A DNA stretch of 64,000 nt from Ruminococcaceae bacterium Marseille-P2935 (GCA_900104565.1 LT629952.1:1177604-1241603); one strand, 5' to 3'; shown: positions 1 to 9,223, counted from the stretch's first letter. Numbers and translations: made by a program. The notes: generated by a model not told the origin, from the letters alone.

Positions 1-860
1 GTTTTGAAACAGTAAGTGATCTGCAGTCCATGACTCTTACCTCCCCTGCCGGGCTGAATGTTCCCCTTACCAGTATTGCCGATATTGTTTTTGATAACGG
101 GCCCATTACTGTAAACCGTCAGAACAATCAGTATGTATATACTGCATCTGCCCAGGTGGCGGGGCGTGACTTCGGCAGCGTTTATGCCGATATTCAAAAA
201 GGGTTAAACAACATGATTTTACCATATGGGGTGGATGCATCTTTCAGCGGCATGGCTCAGATGCAGACCGAAACCTTCAGCGACATGTTTTTAGTGCTTT
301 TCATGGCCATTATACTGGTCTTTATGGTAATGGCCGCCCAGTTTGAATCCATGCGTTTTTCTATTGTTGTTATGGTTTCGGTGCCATTCTCCATCAGCGG
401 TGCGCTATTGGGCCTGTTCCTTACTGGGTGTACGCTGAATATGACCTCAATTATTGGTATGATTGTACTGGTTGGCGTGGTAGTAAACAATGCCATTGTA
501 TTAATTGACTATGTGGGTCAGATGCGCGAAAAAGGAATGAATGTGTTTGATGCCTTAACCTATGCCGGGAAAACAAGGCTTCGTCCAATTTTTATGACCA
601 CTATTACCACCGTATTGGGTATGGTACCGCTGGCTTTGGGCATTGGCGAAGGCGGGCAGATGCTGCAATCAATGGCAGTAGTCGTAATTTTCGGCCTAAT
701 CTGCTCTACCTTACTTACCTTAATTGTAATACCGGTATTTTATTCCATGTCTGAGAACGGCCGGCAAAAAAAGCTGGAAAAGAAAGCCCGCCGCCTGCAG
801 GAAAAAGAAATAAAAAAAGCCTTGAAAGCAGCAGAATATACGGCATCTTTAGAATCATAA
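1..860 (+). CDS. RND efflux transporter permease, C-terminal part (5' end outside window)
   Basis: This is the last quarter or so of an AcrB/AcrD/AcrF-type inner-membrane pump, which exports small hydrophobic compounds using the proton gradient. The reading frame is open to the first base of the window, so the start lies upstream. Visible are the end of a porter/docking domain (first ~85 residues) and then the final block of hydrophobic helices. These carry typical RND sequence such as MAAQFES, GxVVNNAIVLIDY and a TRLRPIFMTT segment. The tail is short, basic and Lys-rich, as expected on the cytoplasmic side. A terminator follows about 110 bp downstream. RND pumps also occur in Clostridia, where the partner is a membrane-fusion protein without an outer-membrane channel; any partner gene would be upstream. 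Confidence 0.93.
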   Translation, partial: FETVSDLQSMTLTSPAGLNVPLTSIADIVFDNGPITVNRQNNQYVYTASAQVAGRDFGSVYADIQKGLNNMILPYGVDASFSGMAQMQTETFSDMFLVLFMAIILVFMVMAAQFESMRFSIVVMVSVPFSISGALLGLFLTGCTLNMTSIIGMIVLVGVVVNNAIVLIDYVGQMREKGMNVFDALTYAGKTRLRPIFMTTITTVLGMVPLALGIGEGGQMLQSMAVVVIFGLICSTLLTLIVIPVFYSMSENGRQKKLEKKARRLQEKEIKKALKAAEYTASLES

Positions 861-1424
861 CCTCTTATCAGTGACGTTATATACTTTCTATGGCATTATT
901 TTCATACTTTGGAAAATGGTATTCTGCCTTCTTCGTCAAGTTCTCCAGGCGAATCCTTCTTTCAAACAAAAAGCAAGTTGTCTTCCCATTTTAAAAAAGT
1001 GAGGGACAGCTTGCTTTTTTAGCCTCAAACATATTACAATATTTTATGAACAACGCAAAAGAGCTGTAAATCGTTTTTAAGCTTTTTGCGTCTTAAAACC
1101 GGGCAGAATGGAGCACCTGAATGAGAACGAATCATATTCTCATGTTGTTTTAATCCGATTGTTTCTGCTACTTCACCGTTTGAAAAAGCCTGAAAAAGAA
1201 TTTTGTAACTGGGTCAGCTCTTTACAGTACCCAGGAGCAATGGGCGATATCTTCGGTAGAGTACACATAGGCTACCGCCCAGAAAACAAAGGGCTTCGCT
1301 GTACAGGATTGGTGTCATTGCCTGAGGCAATACGTATAACCGCTGTCCGTCGCGCCCTTTTGAGGGTAGGGATGCACCTGTTTGCCTGGCACTTGCTGCC
1401 GTCACCCTGCACCAATAGTGTCAT
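861..1424. other. Intergenic region, no supported gene
   Basis: This stretch follows the RND gene and holds the terminator at 968-1020. Further on, 1060-1120 can form a stem (GCAAAAGAGC with GCTTTTTGC) followed by AGAATGGAGCA, which resembles the end of the repeated leader found elsewhere in this window but lacks the CGAAGC segment. Short open frames here, such as 1108-1449, have no recognisable protein features or convincing ribosome binding site, so no gene is called. Confidence 0.5.
968..1020 (+). terminator. Rho-independent terminator after the RND gene
   Basis: An AAAAAGCAAG..TGTC arm pairs with GACAG.CTTGCTTTTT and is followed by a T-run. It lies about 110 bp after the RND stop codon and reads on the plus strand. 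Confidence 0.8.
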
Positions 1425-1510
1425 CTTATCAACTCTCTGCTTCGTGTGATAAGGTTTCCCTTTTCTGTATCAATTTGTGCCGGCGCGAATCGGCGGAATG
1501 GATGGTTTTT
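1425..1510 (+). ncRNA. Structured leader, copy 1 (pseudoknot family), upstream of trmO
   Basis: Copy 1 of a leader found five times in the window. Stem P1 is CTTATCA (1425-1431) with TGATAAG (1447-1453). The P1 loop contains CTGCTTCG (1437-1444), which can pair with CGAATCGG (1486-1493) with one C-T mismatch and one U-G pair, giving an H-type pseudoknot. The second strand is followed at once by the SD-like GGAATGGA and the ATG at 1511. A small GCCG/CGGC hairpin (1479-1482 with 1491-1494) is an alternative fold. The SD of this copy is the weakest of the five. Confidence 0.6.
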
Positions 1511-2206
1511 ATGTCACAATCAATTTCTATGCATATTATCGCGCATATTTGCAGCGATTTCACCACTAAGTTTGGTATTCCCCGGCAAAGCGGGCTGGTA
1601 GATACATTAAAGTCAACCATTGTGTTTGAGCCGGAATACCGCAATCCTGACGCTTTACGGGGCCTGGAGGGGTACTCTTACATCTGGCTTCTCTGGCAAT
1701 TTTCCGAAGCCATGCGGGAAGGCTGGTCGCCTACCGTTCGACCTCCCCGGCTTGGAGGCAACACACGTATGGGGGTATTTGCAACACGCTCGCCGTTTCG
1801 CCCCAATCCCATAGGGTTATCCTCTGTCCGGTTGGAAGGCATTGACCTGCACAGCGAGCTGGGCCCGGTCTTGTATGTTTCAGGTGCCGATTTAATGGAC
1901 GGCAGCCCAATCTACGACATTAAGCCTTACCTGGCATATACCGATTCACACCCTCACGCGAAAGGCGGGTTTGCCTTGCAGTCCAAAGAAGGGGTACTGC
2001 GGGTGAATTTTCCGGAACATCTGCTGCATCAAATTCCCCCCGACCGGCGCGACGGCCTGCTGGCGGTATTGGCGCAGGACCCACGCCCGGCCTACCAAAA
2101 CACCCCCGAACGGGTTTATGGGTTTGAATTTGCCGGCTTTGAGGTACGTTTTACTGTTGCAGAAGACCAGTTAACTGTTTGCGAAGTCAACAACACGCAA
2201 AGGTGA
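1511..2206 (+). CDS. trmO: tRNA (N6-threonylcarbamoyladenosine37-N6)-methyltransferase TrmO
   Basis: TrmO (YaeB/TsaA family) methylates t6A37 in threonine tRNAs using S-adenosylmethionine. The N-terminal domain shows the family signatures: FGIPRQSGL near residue 20, then GVFATRSPFRPNPIGLS and DGSPIYDIKPYL, which build the SAM-binding barrel. A C-terminal extension follows, giving 231 residues in all, close to the E. coli protein. Earlier in-frame starts exist (1502 and further upstream). I chose 1511 because it lies at the same distance from the leader's SD-like element as the starts of the other leader-bearing genes, and because E. coli TrmO begins a similar distance before its IPRQ motif. 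A terminator follows at 2398. The gene stands alone. Confidence 0.92.
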   Translation: MSQSISMHIIAHICSDFTTKFGIPRQSGLVDTLKSTIVFEPEYRNPDALRGLEGYSYIWLLWQFSEAMREGWSPTVRPPRLGGNTRMGVFATRSPFRPNPIGLSSVRLEGIDLHSELGPVLYVSGADLMDGSPIYDIKPYLAYTDSHPHAKGGFALQSKEGVLRVNFPEHLLHQIPPDRRDGLLAVLAQDPRPAYQNTPERVYGFEFAGFEVRFTVAEDQLTVCEVNNTQR

Positions 2207-2397
2207 ACTGCACCTGGCAAGCTTGTTCTTAATCTTTAGCCATGCTTCAGTTCCGCCTTTTTTGAAATCCACATCAACTGTATATGTCATATGTTCTGTA
2301 AAAAAATCACATGCCCGTTCCACAGTTCTGATTTGCTATTGCTTGCCTTTTCATTTCTTCATTATACTGTGGTATTCCCTTTTCCCCAAACATTACA

Positions 2398-2439
2398 AAG
2401 CCCCTAATCGTAAAACAAACTACGATTAGAGGCTTTTTT
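2398..2439 (+). terminator. Rho-independent terminator, downstream of trmO
   Basis: A 15-bp arm (AAGCCCCTAATCGTA) pairs with TACGATTAGAGGCTT with one mismatch and is followed by six T. It sits between trmO and the convergent racemase operon and may serve both. Confidence 0.8.
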
Positions 2440-2490
2440 CTTCCATATTTTCTTGGTTTTAAACTTTAAAATTTCTTCTATGATCAATTG

Positions 2491-2601
2491 TTAACGCCCA
2501 CACTGTTCGGCTAAATTCAATGCCCTGGCACGGTCCTTTGGGGTTACATTTGGGTATAGGCCCGGTTGTAGTACGTTAAACCCGGCTGCAATATATTTCA
2601 T
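2491..2601 (-). CDS. Possible 36-residue small protein
   Basis: A 36-codon frame starts at an ATG with GGGAGA nine bases upstream, just downstream of the DUF2871 gene on the same strand. The predicted peptide begins MKYIAAGFNVL and ends in ALNLAEQCGR. It looks protein-like but I recognise no family. It could be a real small gene at the end of the racemase/DUF2871 operon, the remnant of a larger gene, or chance. Only the SD, the operon position and the amino-acid composition support it. Confidence 0.3.
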   Translation of the reverse strand: MKYIAAGFNVLQPGLYPNVTPKDRARALNLAEQCGR

Positions 2602-2620
2602 ACCCTTTTCTCCCAATGCT

Positions 2621-3040
2621 TTATGTGTTTTTCTCCAGCTGCCGGCGAAGCATAACAAAGTAAAGCACAATGCCTGCCCCCAGCAGAATATGCCCCAAGC
2701 CGGCAATACCTGACAGTGATGCATCCATTGCTTTGCTTAAGGAAGTCCCCAATACCTGTACAATTCCACGGGCAATCAAGGTTGTGGCAGTGGTAATCAG
2801 CCCAGCGTTATAAAAACCATAAAACCATTTAAATTTTGGGTGTTTGGTCACCTTCAGCTGTTTGTCCAGTAAGGCTGCAATTAAAAAAAAGAACATACCC
2901 AGCACAAACAGGTGCACGTGCAAAAAACCAAGGTTTGTCCGGCCGGTAAAGCTGTTAAATTTGGTAAATTCCCGGTAGAATACTCCCCCGGCCATAGCCA
3001 AAATGGCATAGAAGAATGCTGTATTAATCATCTTTTTCAT
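2621..3040 (-). CDS. DUF2871-family membrane protein
   Basis: This 139-residue protein has about four hydrophobic helices and matches the DUF2871 family by pattern: an N-terminal NTAFFYAILAMAGGVFYREFTKF segment (read in pieces, positions 6-28), then a His-rich LHVHLFVLGMFFF helix, and a C-terminal helix ending LRRQLEK. Its function is unknown. The His residues near the membrane (HVH at about 42-44) suggest possible metal or haem binding, but that is inference. The start overlaps the stop of the upstream racemase gene by four bases (ATGA type), so the two are translationally coupled. Confidence 0.8.
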   Translation of the reverse strand: MKKMINTAFFYAILAMAGGVFYREFTKFNSFTGRTNLGFLHVHLFVLGMFFFLIAALLDKQLKVTKHPKFKWFYGFYNAGLITTATTLIARGIVQVLGTSLSKAMDASLSGIAGLGHILLGAGIVLYFVMLRRQLEKNT

Positions 3041-3750
3041 TTTATTTCTCCTTTCAAATCCTCTTTCATCGCTTCCAGCGCCGCCCTGCGGGCATGCAGT
3101 AAGGTGGTGTCAAAAACTGGCAGGGGGGAATCCGCCTCTTTTACCAGCAGACCAATTTCGGTGCAGCCCAGTATGACCCCCTGTGCACCCTGTTCGGCGA
3201 GCTGCGTAATAATTCGCAGGTACTCCCTGCGGGATTCTTCCCGAATCACCCCAAGGCAAAGCTCGTCATAAATCACTCTATTTACCAGCTTTCGGTCCTT
3301 CTGCCCCGGAATAAGCACCGTCAGCCCCCGGTCTTGCAACCGCTGCTTGTAAAAATCATGTTCCATGGTGTACCGGGTGCCCAATAAAGCCACTTTTGTT
3401 ACATTCTGCTCTGCCAAGCTGTCGGCAGTCACCTCGGCTATATGCAAAAGCGGTATTGGCACCGCCGCCTGTACCTGCCTGTACACTTTGTGCATGGTAT
3501 TAGTGCAAATCAGAAAGAAATCTGCCCCTGCCTGGCACAGAGAGCGGGCGGCCCCAGCCAAAATTTCACCGCTTTTTTCCCATTCCCCCATAGCCTGGCA
3601 GTGTTCAATTTCCTCAAAATCAACACTGTAAAGCACACACTTAGCGCTATGCAGCCCCCCAAGGCATTCTTTTACCGTTTCATTGATAACCCGGTAATAT
3701 TCTATTGTACTTTCCCAACTCATACCGCCGATTAATCCAATTGTTTTCAT
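3037..3750 (-). CDS. Aspartate/glutamate racemase family protein
   Basis: A cofactor-independent racemase of the Asp/Glu/hydantoin racemase superfamily, 237 residues, with a normal N-terminus (MKTIGLIGGMSWEST) typical of the RacX/YgeA aspartate-racemase branch. The two catalytic cysteines are visible: one in the ICTNTMHK motif (about residue 82) and one in GCTEIGLL (about residue 193). The predicted role is interconversion of L- and D-acidic amino acids in the cytoplasm, although several family members act on other amino acids. The SD AGGTGGGAAG lies directly before the ATG. It is first gene of a two-gene (possibly three-gene) operon with the DUF2871 protein. Confidence 0.9.
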   Translation of the reverse strand: MKTIGLIGGMSWESTIEYYRVINETVKECLGGLHSAKCVLYSVDFEEIEHCQAMGEWEKSGEILAGAARSLCQAGADFFLICTNTMHKVYRQVQAAVPIPLLHIAEVTADSLAEQNVTKVALLGTRYTMEHDFYKQRLQDRGLTVLIPGQKDRKLVNRVIYDELCLGVIREESRREYLRIITQLAEQGAQGVILGCTEIGLLVKEADSPLPVFDTTLLHARRAALEAMKEDLKGEIK

Positions 3751-4180
3751 CTTCCCACCTCTTTTCTTTATTGTACTTTATTTTCTGTTATGCCACAATA
3801 GAAACAGCAGCTTTGTAAAAAATTCGGGCGCATTTAAAAATCACTTTTGCCTTACAGCGGGGCAAATATTGATACACAATGGACAATATTTTTTCTATGG
3901 CTGTCCACTTTAAGTTTTGGGTGCAAAGTATAACTGCAATTGCCCGGAGCTCCCCTGATGCAGAAGAACAGGGCAAGGCGCTCATTTCAATATCTGCGCC
4001 TTACCCTGGGGGTAACCGGCTAAGCACTTTTGAAGGGATATAGCTTCTCAAAAAACCAAACGCTTTATAATGCCGGTATGTCTTCAACTTTTCGGGGTTT
4101 ATTGGCTGCTGGCTGAAAAAAGCAGCCAACGTTTGTAGCTTTTTATATTTTAATCAGGTATTACTGGAAAAGGGGGGCTT
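3751..4180. other. Intergenic region between divergent genes
   Basis: This 430-bp stretch separates the minus-strand racemase from the plus-strand sigma gene. It contains a hairpin at 4102-4129 (TTGGCTGCT with AGCAGCCAA) shortly before the sigma gene, which may be part of its leader. I see no convincing gene or strong promoter. Confidence 0.5.
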
Positions 4181-4675
4181 ATGGTGGAACGTAAAACAGC
4201 TGATTGCGCACAGCAGTTTGAACAGATCATTCAAAAATACGGCGACATGGTCTACCGGCTGGCTTATTCACAAACCGGCTGCCAAGCCGGAGCCGAGGAT
4301 GTATTTCAAGAGGTGATTCTCCGTTTGCTGAAAAAGCCCCGCCATTTTAAAAGTGAAGAACACCGCAAGGCATGGCTCATCCGGGTTACCATCAACTGCT
4401 CAAAAAACTTTTATCGAACGCTTCTTCCCCTGACCGCCATTCCATTAGAGGAACAACCCGTTCAGGAAGAGGCTCCGTTTCAGGATTTAGAGGAAGCCCT
4501 GAACAAATTACCGTTAAAATACCGCCAGGTAATCCATCTGTTTTATTATGAAGACCTGCCCGTCGCTAAAATCAGCTTGCTGCTCCACCGTAAAGAATCC
4601 ACCGTCCGCACCCAGCTTACCCGGGCCAGAGCAATGCTGAAAGAATGGTTGAAAGGAGACTACGATGAATTTTAA
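4181..4675 (+). CDS. ECF-type RNA polymerase sigma factor
   Basis: A group IV sigma factor of 164 residues. Region 2 runs over about residues 12-75, with YRLAYSQTG followed by AEDVFQEVILRLL, which matches the core-binding and -10 recognition helices. Region 4 runs over about 105-158 and contains LPLKYRQVIHLFYYEDLPVAKI followed by a helix-turn-helix (HRKESTVRTQLTRARAML) for -35 recognition. The start has a very strong SD (AAGGGGGG, 3 bases before ATG). The stop overlaps the next gene, a membrane protein that is the likely anti-sigma or co-regulated partner. Target genes cannot be read from the sequence. Confidence 0.92.
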   Translation: MVERKTADCAQQFEQIIQKYGDMVYRLAYSQTGCQAGAEDVFQEVILRLLKKPRHFKSEEHRKAWLIRVTINCSKNFYRTLLPLTAIPLEEQPVQEEAPFQDLEEALNKLPLKYRQVIHLFYYEDLPVAKISLLLHRKESTVRTQLTRARAMLKEWLKGDYDEF

Positions 4676-5678
4676 ACAAAGCTACCGCAGCTTATTTGAT
4701 CAAATTCACCCCACCCCAGAATTAATTGCCGATACCTACCTGAAGCTATTTGAAGCAAAACGCCTCGCAAAGAATACACAGACTATGGAAAAAATACTCC
4801 CCCGGCGCCTAAAGGCGGCGAAGTCGGCTAAGGCCGGCATCTTCTCCCTGACACTGCCGGCCAGATATTCCGCCTTGCTTGCTTGGGCCGGCGCTTTCGC
4901 GGTCGTCTGCCTTTTATGCGGGGGGCTTTATTACCTGGGTACCCAACCCATTTTTACCATACCGTTTTCTCCAATTACCCAAACTGAGCAGTCCACTTCT
5001 ATTCACAATTCCACCGGAATAGACATCCAAGCCGATAGAATCACAATTGTTACTCCCCTTACCCCGGGTGTTCATCAGTCAACAGTTGCCCTTTCGAGCG
5101 GCACGCTTCGTTTTGTAGAGCCCTCAGATGATAACCCGATTTCCATCGACCGGGCTAAGCTGATAGACCCTGAGGGCGGCTACCGGCGCTCTTACACCCT
5201 CGACCAATTAATTGCACGCCTTGGGAGGGACCCGCGTCCTGGCTGGCTGCCCCAAGATCTTGTTTCTCCTTACCGGGAAGAAGACCTTCTATTTCAGGTT
5301 ACCTATAGTAAGGATGGAACCGTCTTTTATGAAAACAACGTATTCACTTACCAGCCCGAGGGCTATAACCCGGAGGAATACATTCCTGATTTAAGGGAAC
5401 TGCATATTGAAACTGCTAAGGGCCGTCCCCCCTTCCAGTGTGGTATTTACCTGGCGGAAGAGGAGATCAAATCTACAATTGGGGGCGTCAGCATTTTGGC
5501 CGGCCACTGTAAAAGCGGGTATGGCCCCTATGATGCCGAAACCCATACCCCCTCAGGCTATAATGATTTTTATTTTTCAGAATTTACCGTAGATGGCATT
5601 GGTTATTATGTGCTGGCCCAAAATCTGACTCAGGAGGAGTTTATTCGGGTACTGATTTCTATGATAGAACCTGAATAA
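4665..5678 (+). CDS. Membrane-anchored protein, probable anti-sigma partner
   Basis: A 337-residue protein whose gene overlaps the sigma gene by 11 bases, with the SD AAGGAGA inside the sigma coding region. Residues 1-65 form a charged cytoplasmic part, a single transmembrane helix lies at about 67-90 (LLAWAGAFAVVCLLCGGLYYLG), and the remainder is extracytoplasmic and rich in Thr, Pro and Tyr. This topology and gene position match anti-sigma factors that sequester a cognate ECF sigma. I see no classic ZAS zinc motif (HX3CX2C), so the inhibitory mechanism is unclear. It could instead be a DUF4179/DUF4367-like sensor. Confidence 0.7.
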   Translation: MNFKQSYRSLFDQIHPTPELIADTYLKLFEAKRLAKNTQTMEKILPRRLKAAKSAKAGIFSLTLPARYSALLAWAGAFAVVCLLCGGLYYLGTQPIFTIPFSPITQTEQSTSIHNSTGIDIQADRITIVTPLTPGVHQSTVALSSGTLRFVEPSDDNPISIDRAKLIDPEGGYRRSYTLDQLIARLGRDPRPGWLPQDLVSPYREEDLLFQVTYSKDGTVFYENNVFTYQPEGYNPEEYIPDLRELHIETAKGRPPFQCGIYLAEEEIKSTIGGVSILAGHCKSGYGPYDAETHTPSGYNDFYFSEFTVDGIGYYVLAQNLTQEEFIRVLISMIEPE

Positions 5679-5689
5679 AAATAAACGAT

Positions 5690-5737
5690 AAAAAACAGAA
5701 GCCCCCTGCCCAATTGGGCAGGAGGCTTCTGTTTTTA
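5690..5737. terminator. Bidirectional terminator between the sigma operon and clpB
   Basis: A long stem (AAAAACAGAAGCC.CCCTGCCC with GGGCAGG.AGGCTTCTGTTTTT) has an AATT loop and T-runs on both strands. It sits between two convergent genes and overlaps the clpB stop codon. Confidence 0.9.
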
Positions 5738-8338
5738 AGATTGTTTCTTCGAAATGACCAGCTGGCCGTCCTTATAGTCAACGACCATGGTGGTCTGAGG
5801 CATCAAGTCCTCGGCTATAATCATTCGGCTTACCAGAGTTTCAACCTTACTTTGAATGAACCGTTTGAGGGGCCGAGCACCATAAACGGGGTCATATCCA
5901 CCGTCAATAATATACTGCTTGGCCGCGTCGGTTACTTCCAGGTAAAGCTGTTTTTCTTTTAAGCGGTCACGCAGGTGCCCTAGCAGCAGCTCCACAATTT
6001 TTCCGGTCTCTGCTTTGGTCAGCGGTTTGTAAAAGACAATTTCGTCCAACCGGTTTAAAAATTCGGGACGGAACTGGCTCTTTAACAAGTTCATTACCTG
6101 CCCGCGGCATTCCTCGGTAATCTCGCCGCTGTCGTCAATGCCTTCCAGCAGATAAGAGGAACCAATGTTGGAGGTGAGAATTATAATGGTATTTTTAAAA
6201 TCCACCTTACGGCCCTGGGAATCGGTAAGCTGGCCGTCGTCCAGCACCTGCAGCAGAATATTGAATACATCCGGGTGGGCCTTTTCAATCTCATCAAACA
6301 GCACCACCGAATAGGGTTTGCGGCGTACCGCTTCGGTGAGCTGGCCACCCTCTTCATAGCCAACATATCCCGGAGGCGCTCCGATTAACCTAGACACTGC
6401 AAATTTTTCCATATACTCGGTCATATCAATACGCACCATATTGTGCTCATCATCAAACAGGCTTTCGGCCAAAGCTTTTGCAAGCTCGGTTTTACCTACG
6501 CCGGTGGGGCCCAGGAATAAAAAGGAGCCAATCGGCCGGTTTTCATCCTGAATACCTGCACGGGAACGCATGATTGCCTCGCAGACGCGCTGTACTGCTT
6601 CGTCCTGGCCAATTACCCTTTCATGCAGAATATCGTCCAGGTGCAGCAGTTTTTCACGCTCGCCCTCCATTAGTTTAGATACTGGTATACCGGTCCACCT
6701 TGCCACAATCCGGGCAATCTCTTCTTCGGTTACCTTGTCTCTGAGCAGCGAGTTTTGCGGGTGTGGGTTATTCTTTTCAGCTTCCTCCAGCTGTTTTTTC
6801 AGTTCGGGCAGCTTGCCGTATTTCAGCTCGGCGGCTTTGTTCAGGTCATACCCCTGTTCGGCGCGCTCAATCTCAGCCGCTACCTGCTCCATCTCTTCTT
6901 TAATCTTCTGTACCTTGGTAATGCTGTTCTTTTCATTGTCCCACTGCGCTTTCATAGAATTAAACTGAGAGCGCATTTCGGCCAGTTCTTTCTGAATTTC
7001 CTTCAGATGCTCCTGGGCAAGGTTGTCTTTTTCTTTCTTCAAGGCGGCCTCTTCAATTTCATGCTGCATAATCTTACGGGCAATCTCATCCAGCTCGGAG
7101 GGCATGGAGTCAATCTCGGTACGGATCATAGCGCAGGCCTCGTCTACCAGGTCAATGGCCTTATCAGGCAAAAACCGGTCGGTAATATAGCGGTTAGATA
7201 AGGTTGCCGCCGCAATAATAGCCTGGTCCTGAATTTGCACCCCGTGGAACACCTCGTAGCGTTCTTTGAGGCCACGCAGAATGGAAATTGTATCCTCTAC
7301 CGTTGGCTCATCCACCAAAACCGGCTGGAACCGACGCTCCAACGCGGGGTCTTTTTCAATATACTGGCGGTATTCATCCAGGGTGGTAGCGCCAATACAG
7401 TGCAGCTCGCCCCTGGCCAGCATGGGCTTTAACAGGTTGCCCGCATCCATGGCGCCGTCGGTTTTACCGGCGCCCACAATGGTATGCAGCTCATCAATAA
7501 ACAAAATAATTTTGCCTTCGCTACCCTTAATTTCGTTTAGCACTGCTTTCAGCCGCTCTTCAAATTCGCCGCGGAACTTGGCGCCTGCAATTAAAGAGCC
7601 CATATCTAGCGAAAAGATGGTTTTATCTTTTAACCCTTCGGGTACGTCCCCTTTTACAATACGGATAGCAAGCCCCTCTGCAATAGCGGTTTTACCAACA
7701 CCCGGCTCACCAATCAGCACCGGGTTATTTTTGGTTTTACGGGAAAGAATGCGGATTACATTTCGAATTTCACTATCCCGCCCGATCACCGGGTCAAGCT
7801 TTTGGTTGCGTGCCCGCTCCACCAGGTCGGTGCCGTATTTCTTCAGGGCGTCATAGGTGGTCTCGGGGTTATCGCTGGTCACCCGGGTATTGCTGCGTAC
7901 GCCGGACAATGCTTTCAAGAAAGCGTCTTTATCAAGTCCAACCGCACGGAATACGTTTTTCAGGCCGTTCGTCAGGTGGTCAAATACCGAAAGCATAATA
8001 TGCTCCACCGAAACATACTCATCCTTCATTTGTGCCGCCAGCTTTTCGGCATCGTTTAAAATACGGTCTACCATTTGAGAGACATAAACCTTATCCGGTT
8101 CCCGGCCGGGGCCGGAAACGCCGGGAATTTTGCGGATTTCAGCATCCAGCTGGGCCGCCAGCCGATCAGGGTCGATGCCCATTTTTACCAGCAGCTGCGG
8201 AATGAGTCCTGCATCCTGCTCAACCAGTGCATAAACCAGATGCTCCGGTTCTATCTGCATATTTTGGTTTTCCAACGCAATATTTTGTGCCTGGTTTATC
8301 GCCTCCAGCGATTTTTGTGTTAATTTTTGAGCGTTCAT
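5735..8338 (-). CDS. clpB: ATP-dependent chaperone ClpB
   Basis: ClpB is a hexameric AAA+ disaggregase that works with DnaK/DnaJ/GrpE to recover aggregated proteins in the cytoplasm. At 867 residues it is full length. It has a Clp N-domain (about 1-145), the first AAA+ module with Walker [15 protein letters not shown] and the [13 protein letters not shown] Walker B region, and a long coiled-coil M-domain (about 410-525) rich in Glu and Lys. The second AAA+ module has [14 protein letters not shown], then [13 protein letters not shown] and a C-terminal D2-small domain. The start was set at ATG 8338 (AGGAGG nine bases upstream) rather than an upstream in-frame codon. No CIRCE or CtsR box is visible. 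Only 67 bp separate it from the upstream ribbon-helix-helix gene, so the two are probably co-transcribed. Confidence 0.97.
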   Translation of the reverse strand: MNAQKLTQKSLEAINQAQNIALENQNMQIEPEHLVYALVEQDAGLIPQLLVKMGIDPDRLAAQLDAEIRKIPGVSGPGREPDKVYVSQMVDRILNDAEKLAAQMKDEYVSVEHIMLSVFDHLTNGLKNVFRAVGLDKDAFLKALSGVRSNTRVTSDNPETTYDALKKYGTDLVERARNQKLDPVIGRDSEIRNVIRILSRKTKNNPVLIGEPGVGKTAIAEGLAIRIVKGDVPEGLKDKTIFSLDMGSLIAGAKFRGEFEERLKAVLNEIKGSEGKIILFIDELHTIVGAGKTDGAMDAGNLLKPMLARGELHCIGATTLDEYRQYIEKDPALERRFQPVLVDEPTVEDTISILRGLKERYEVFHGVQIQDQAIIAAATLSNRYITDRFLPDKAIDLVDEACAMIRTEIDSMPSELDEIARKIMQHEIEEAALKKEKDNLAQEHLKEIQKELAEMRSQFNSMKAQWDNEKNSITKVQKIKEEMEQVAAEIERAEQGYDLNKAAELKYGKLPELKKQLEEAEKNNPHPQNSLLRDKVTEEEIARIVARWTGIPVSKLMEGEREKLLHLDDILHERVIGQDEAVQRVCEAIMRSRAGIQDENRPIGSFLFLGPTGVGKTELAKALAESLFDDEHNMVRIDMTEYMEKFAVSRLIGAPPGYVGYEEGGQLTEAVRRKPYSVVLFDEIEKAHPDVFNILLQVLDDGQLTDSQGRKVDFKNTIIILTSNIGSSYLLEGIDDSGEITEECRGQVMNLLKSQFRPEFLNRLDEIVFYKPLTKAETGKIVELLLGHLRDRLKEKQLYLEVTDAAKQYIIDGGYDPVYGARPLKRFIQSKVETLVSRMIIAEDLMPQTTMVVDYKDGQLVISKKQS

Positions 8339-8405
8339 ATTCCTACCCCTCCTATACAAATTCCTTTTTCGGCAGACAATGGAGTATTAAAATAGCTTTA
8401 AAGCA

Positions 8406-9065
8406 CTATATAATCGTCATGCCGCTGTTTAGGTAACTTAAATATCTCTTCTCTATCTGCCCAATGGTTTGGTATCTTCCACTCAGGTAGCCTTTTAAAA
8501 TCTCGTCAAACATTTGAATATAACCCGCAATTGCCTCGCCCAGCTTTTCGTCGCTTTGCATCGCCTTGTTTTTGGGCAGCATAAAGGTGCGGGTAAGGCG
8601 GCCGGGTTCCATGCTATAGCGGATGCTGCCTGCAGGGAATTGGCTGGATAAATAGGTTTGCTCCAGCCTGATCCAAACTTTAAAGAAATCACTGAGCTCC
8701 AGCAGCAGCTGGTTGCTTTGGGTACGAAAAATCACCTTCAGCTCCCCAATAGTCTCCCCTGCGCTGCGAAAAAGCTCCACCGAATAACGAATGGTGGGGC
8801 GGTATTTATACTGCAGCGGGCTGCGGATAGAGATCATGGCATCTGAGGGCATTAACTGCACCTGAAATGCACTCTCCGACTGTATTAACTCGGTCACTCG
8901 GTCAAAAATATCTCTCATTCGTTTTTCGGGGGTGGTCATCGAAAGGTAATCCGCCAATATTTGATTAATCAGGTTGGAACGGTTGGTGTTTTGGGCATAA
9001 GCCAATTCATCGATTGCTTGGACTACATCATCCATCAGCATTAAGCTATACATACTTTTCTGCAT
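8406..9065 (-). CDS. Ribbon-helix-helix N-terminal protein, probable regulator upstream of clpB
   Basis: A 219-residue protein with SD GAGGTGA. Residues 5-42 resemble a ribbon-helix-helix (CopG/Arc-like) DNA-binding domain: a short strand (MYSLMLMDD), then helices containing DELAYAQNTNRSNLINQILADYL. The remaining ~175 residues contain Ile/Leu/Arg-rich strands and helices that I do not recognise. It is transcribed from a strong promoter (9088-9116), has clpB downstream in the same direction and msrAB divergent. This context suggests a stress-linked regulator of the intergenic region, possibly autoregulatory; that is inference. Confidence 0.7.
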   Translation of the reverse strand: MQKSMYSLMLMDDVVQAIDELAYAQNTNRSNLINQILADYLSMTTPEKRMRDIFDRVTELIQSESAFQVQLMPSDAMISIRSPLQYKYRPTIRYSVELFRSAGETIGELKVIFRTQSNQLLLELSDFFKVWIRLEQTYLSSQFPAGSIRYSMEPGRLTRTFMLPKNKAMQSDEKLGEAIAGYIQMFDEILKGYLSGRYQTIGQIEKRYLSYLNSGMTII

Positions 9066-9087
9066 TCCATTTCACCTCACTGCTAAT

Positions 9088-9116
9088 ATTGTAATTATAA
9101 TTATATAAATTGTCAA
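9088..9116 (-). promoter_or_regulatory. Sigma-A promoter for the RHH gene-clpB unit
   Basis: On the minus strand TTGACA (9111-9116) is followed after exactly 17 bp by TACAAT (9088-9093), about 22 bp before the RHH gene's start. The spacer is pure A/T. Two copies of TTATATAAATT (one at 9101-9111 overlapping the -35 box, one about 21 bp further upstream) could be operator half-sites for the RHH protein. Confidence 0.85.
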
Positions 9117-9223
9117 CGACTTTATATAAATTTAATTGCAAATTTTTTATGAACAAATTTAATTTTATTAGAAAATTCCGATCAATTGTGGCATACTAAA
9201 AGAAAAAGAAAGGGCGTGATCGT

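Noticed and set aside
1108-1449. 113-aa open frame upstream of trmO
   Set aside because: No recognisable features; overlaps the leader of trmO, and a minus-strand open frame covers the same bases.
8339-8405. CIRCE or CtsR operator before clpB
   Set aside because: No TTAGCACTC-N9-GAGTGCTAA palindrome and no GGTCAAA-type heptad repeats found.
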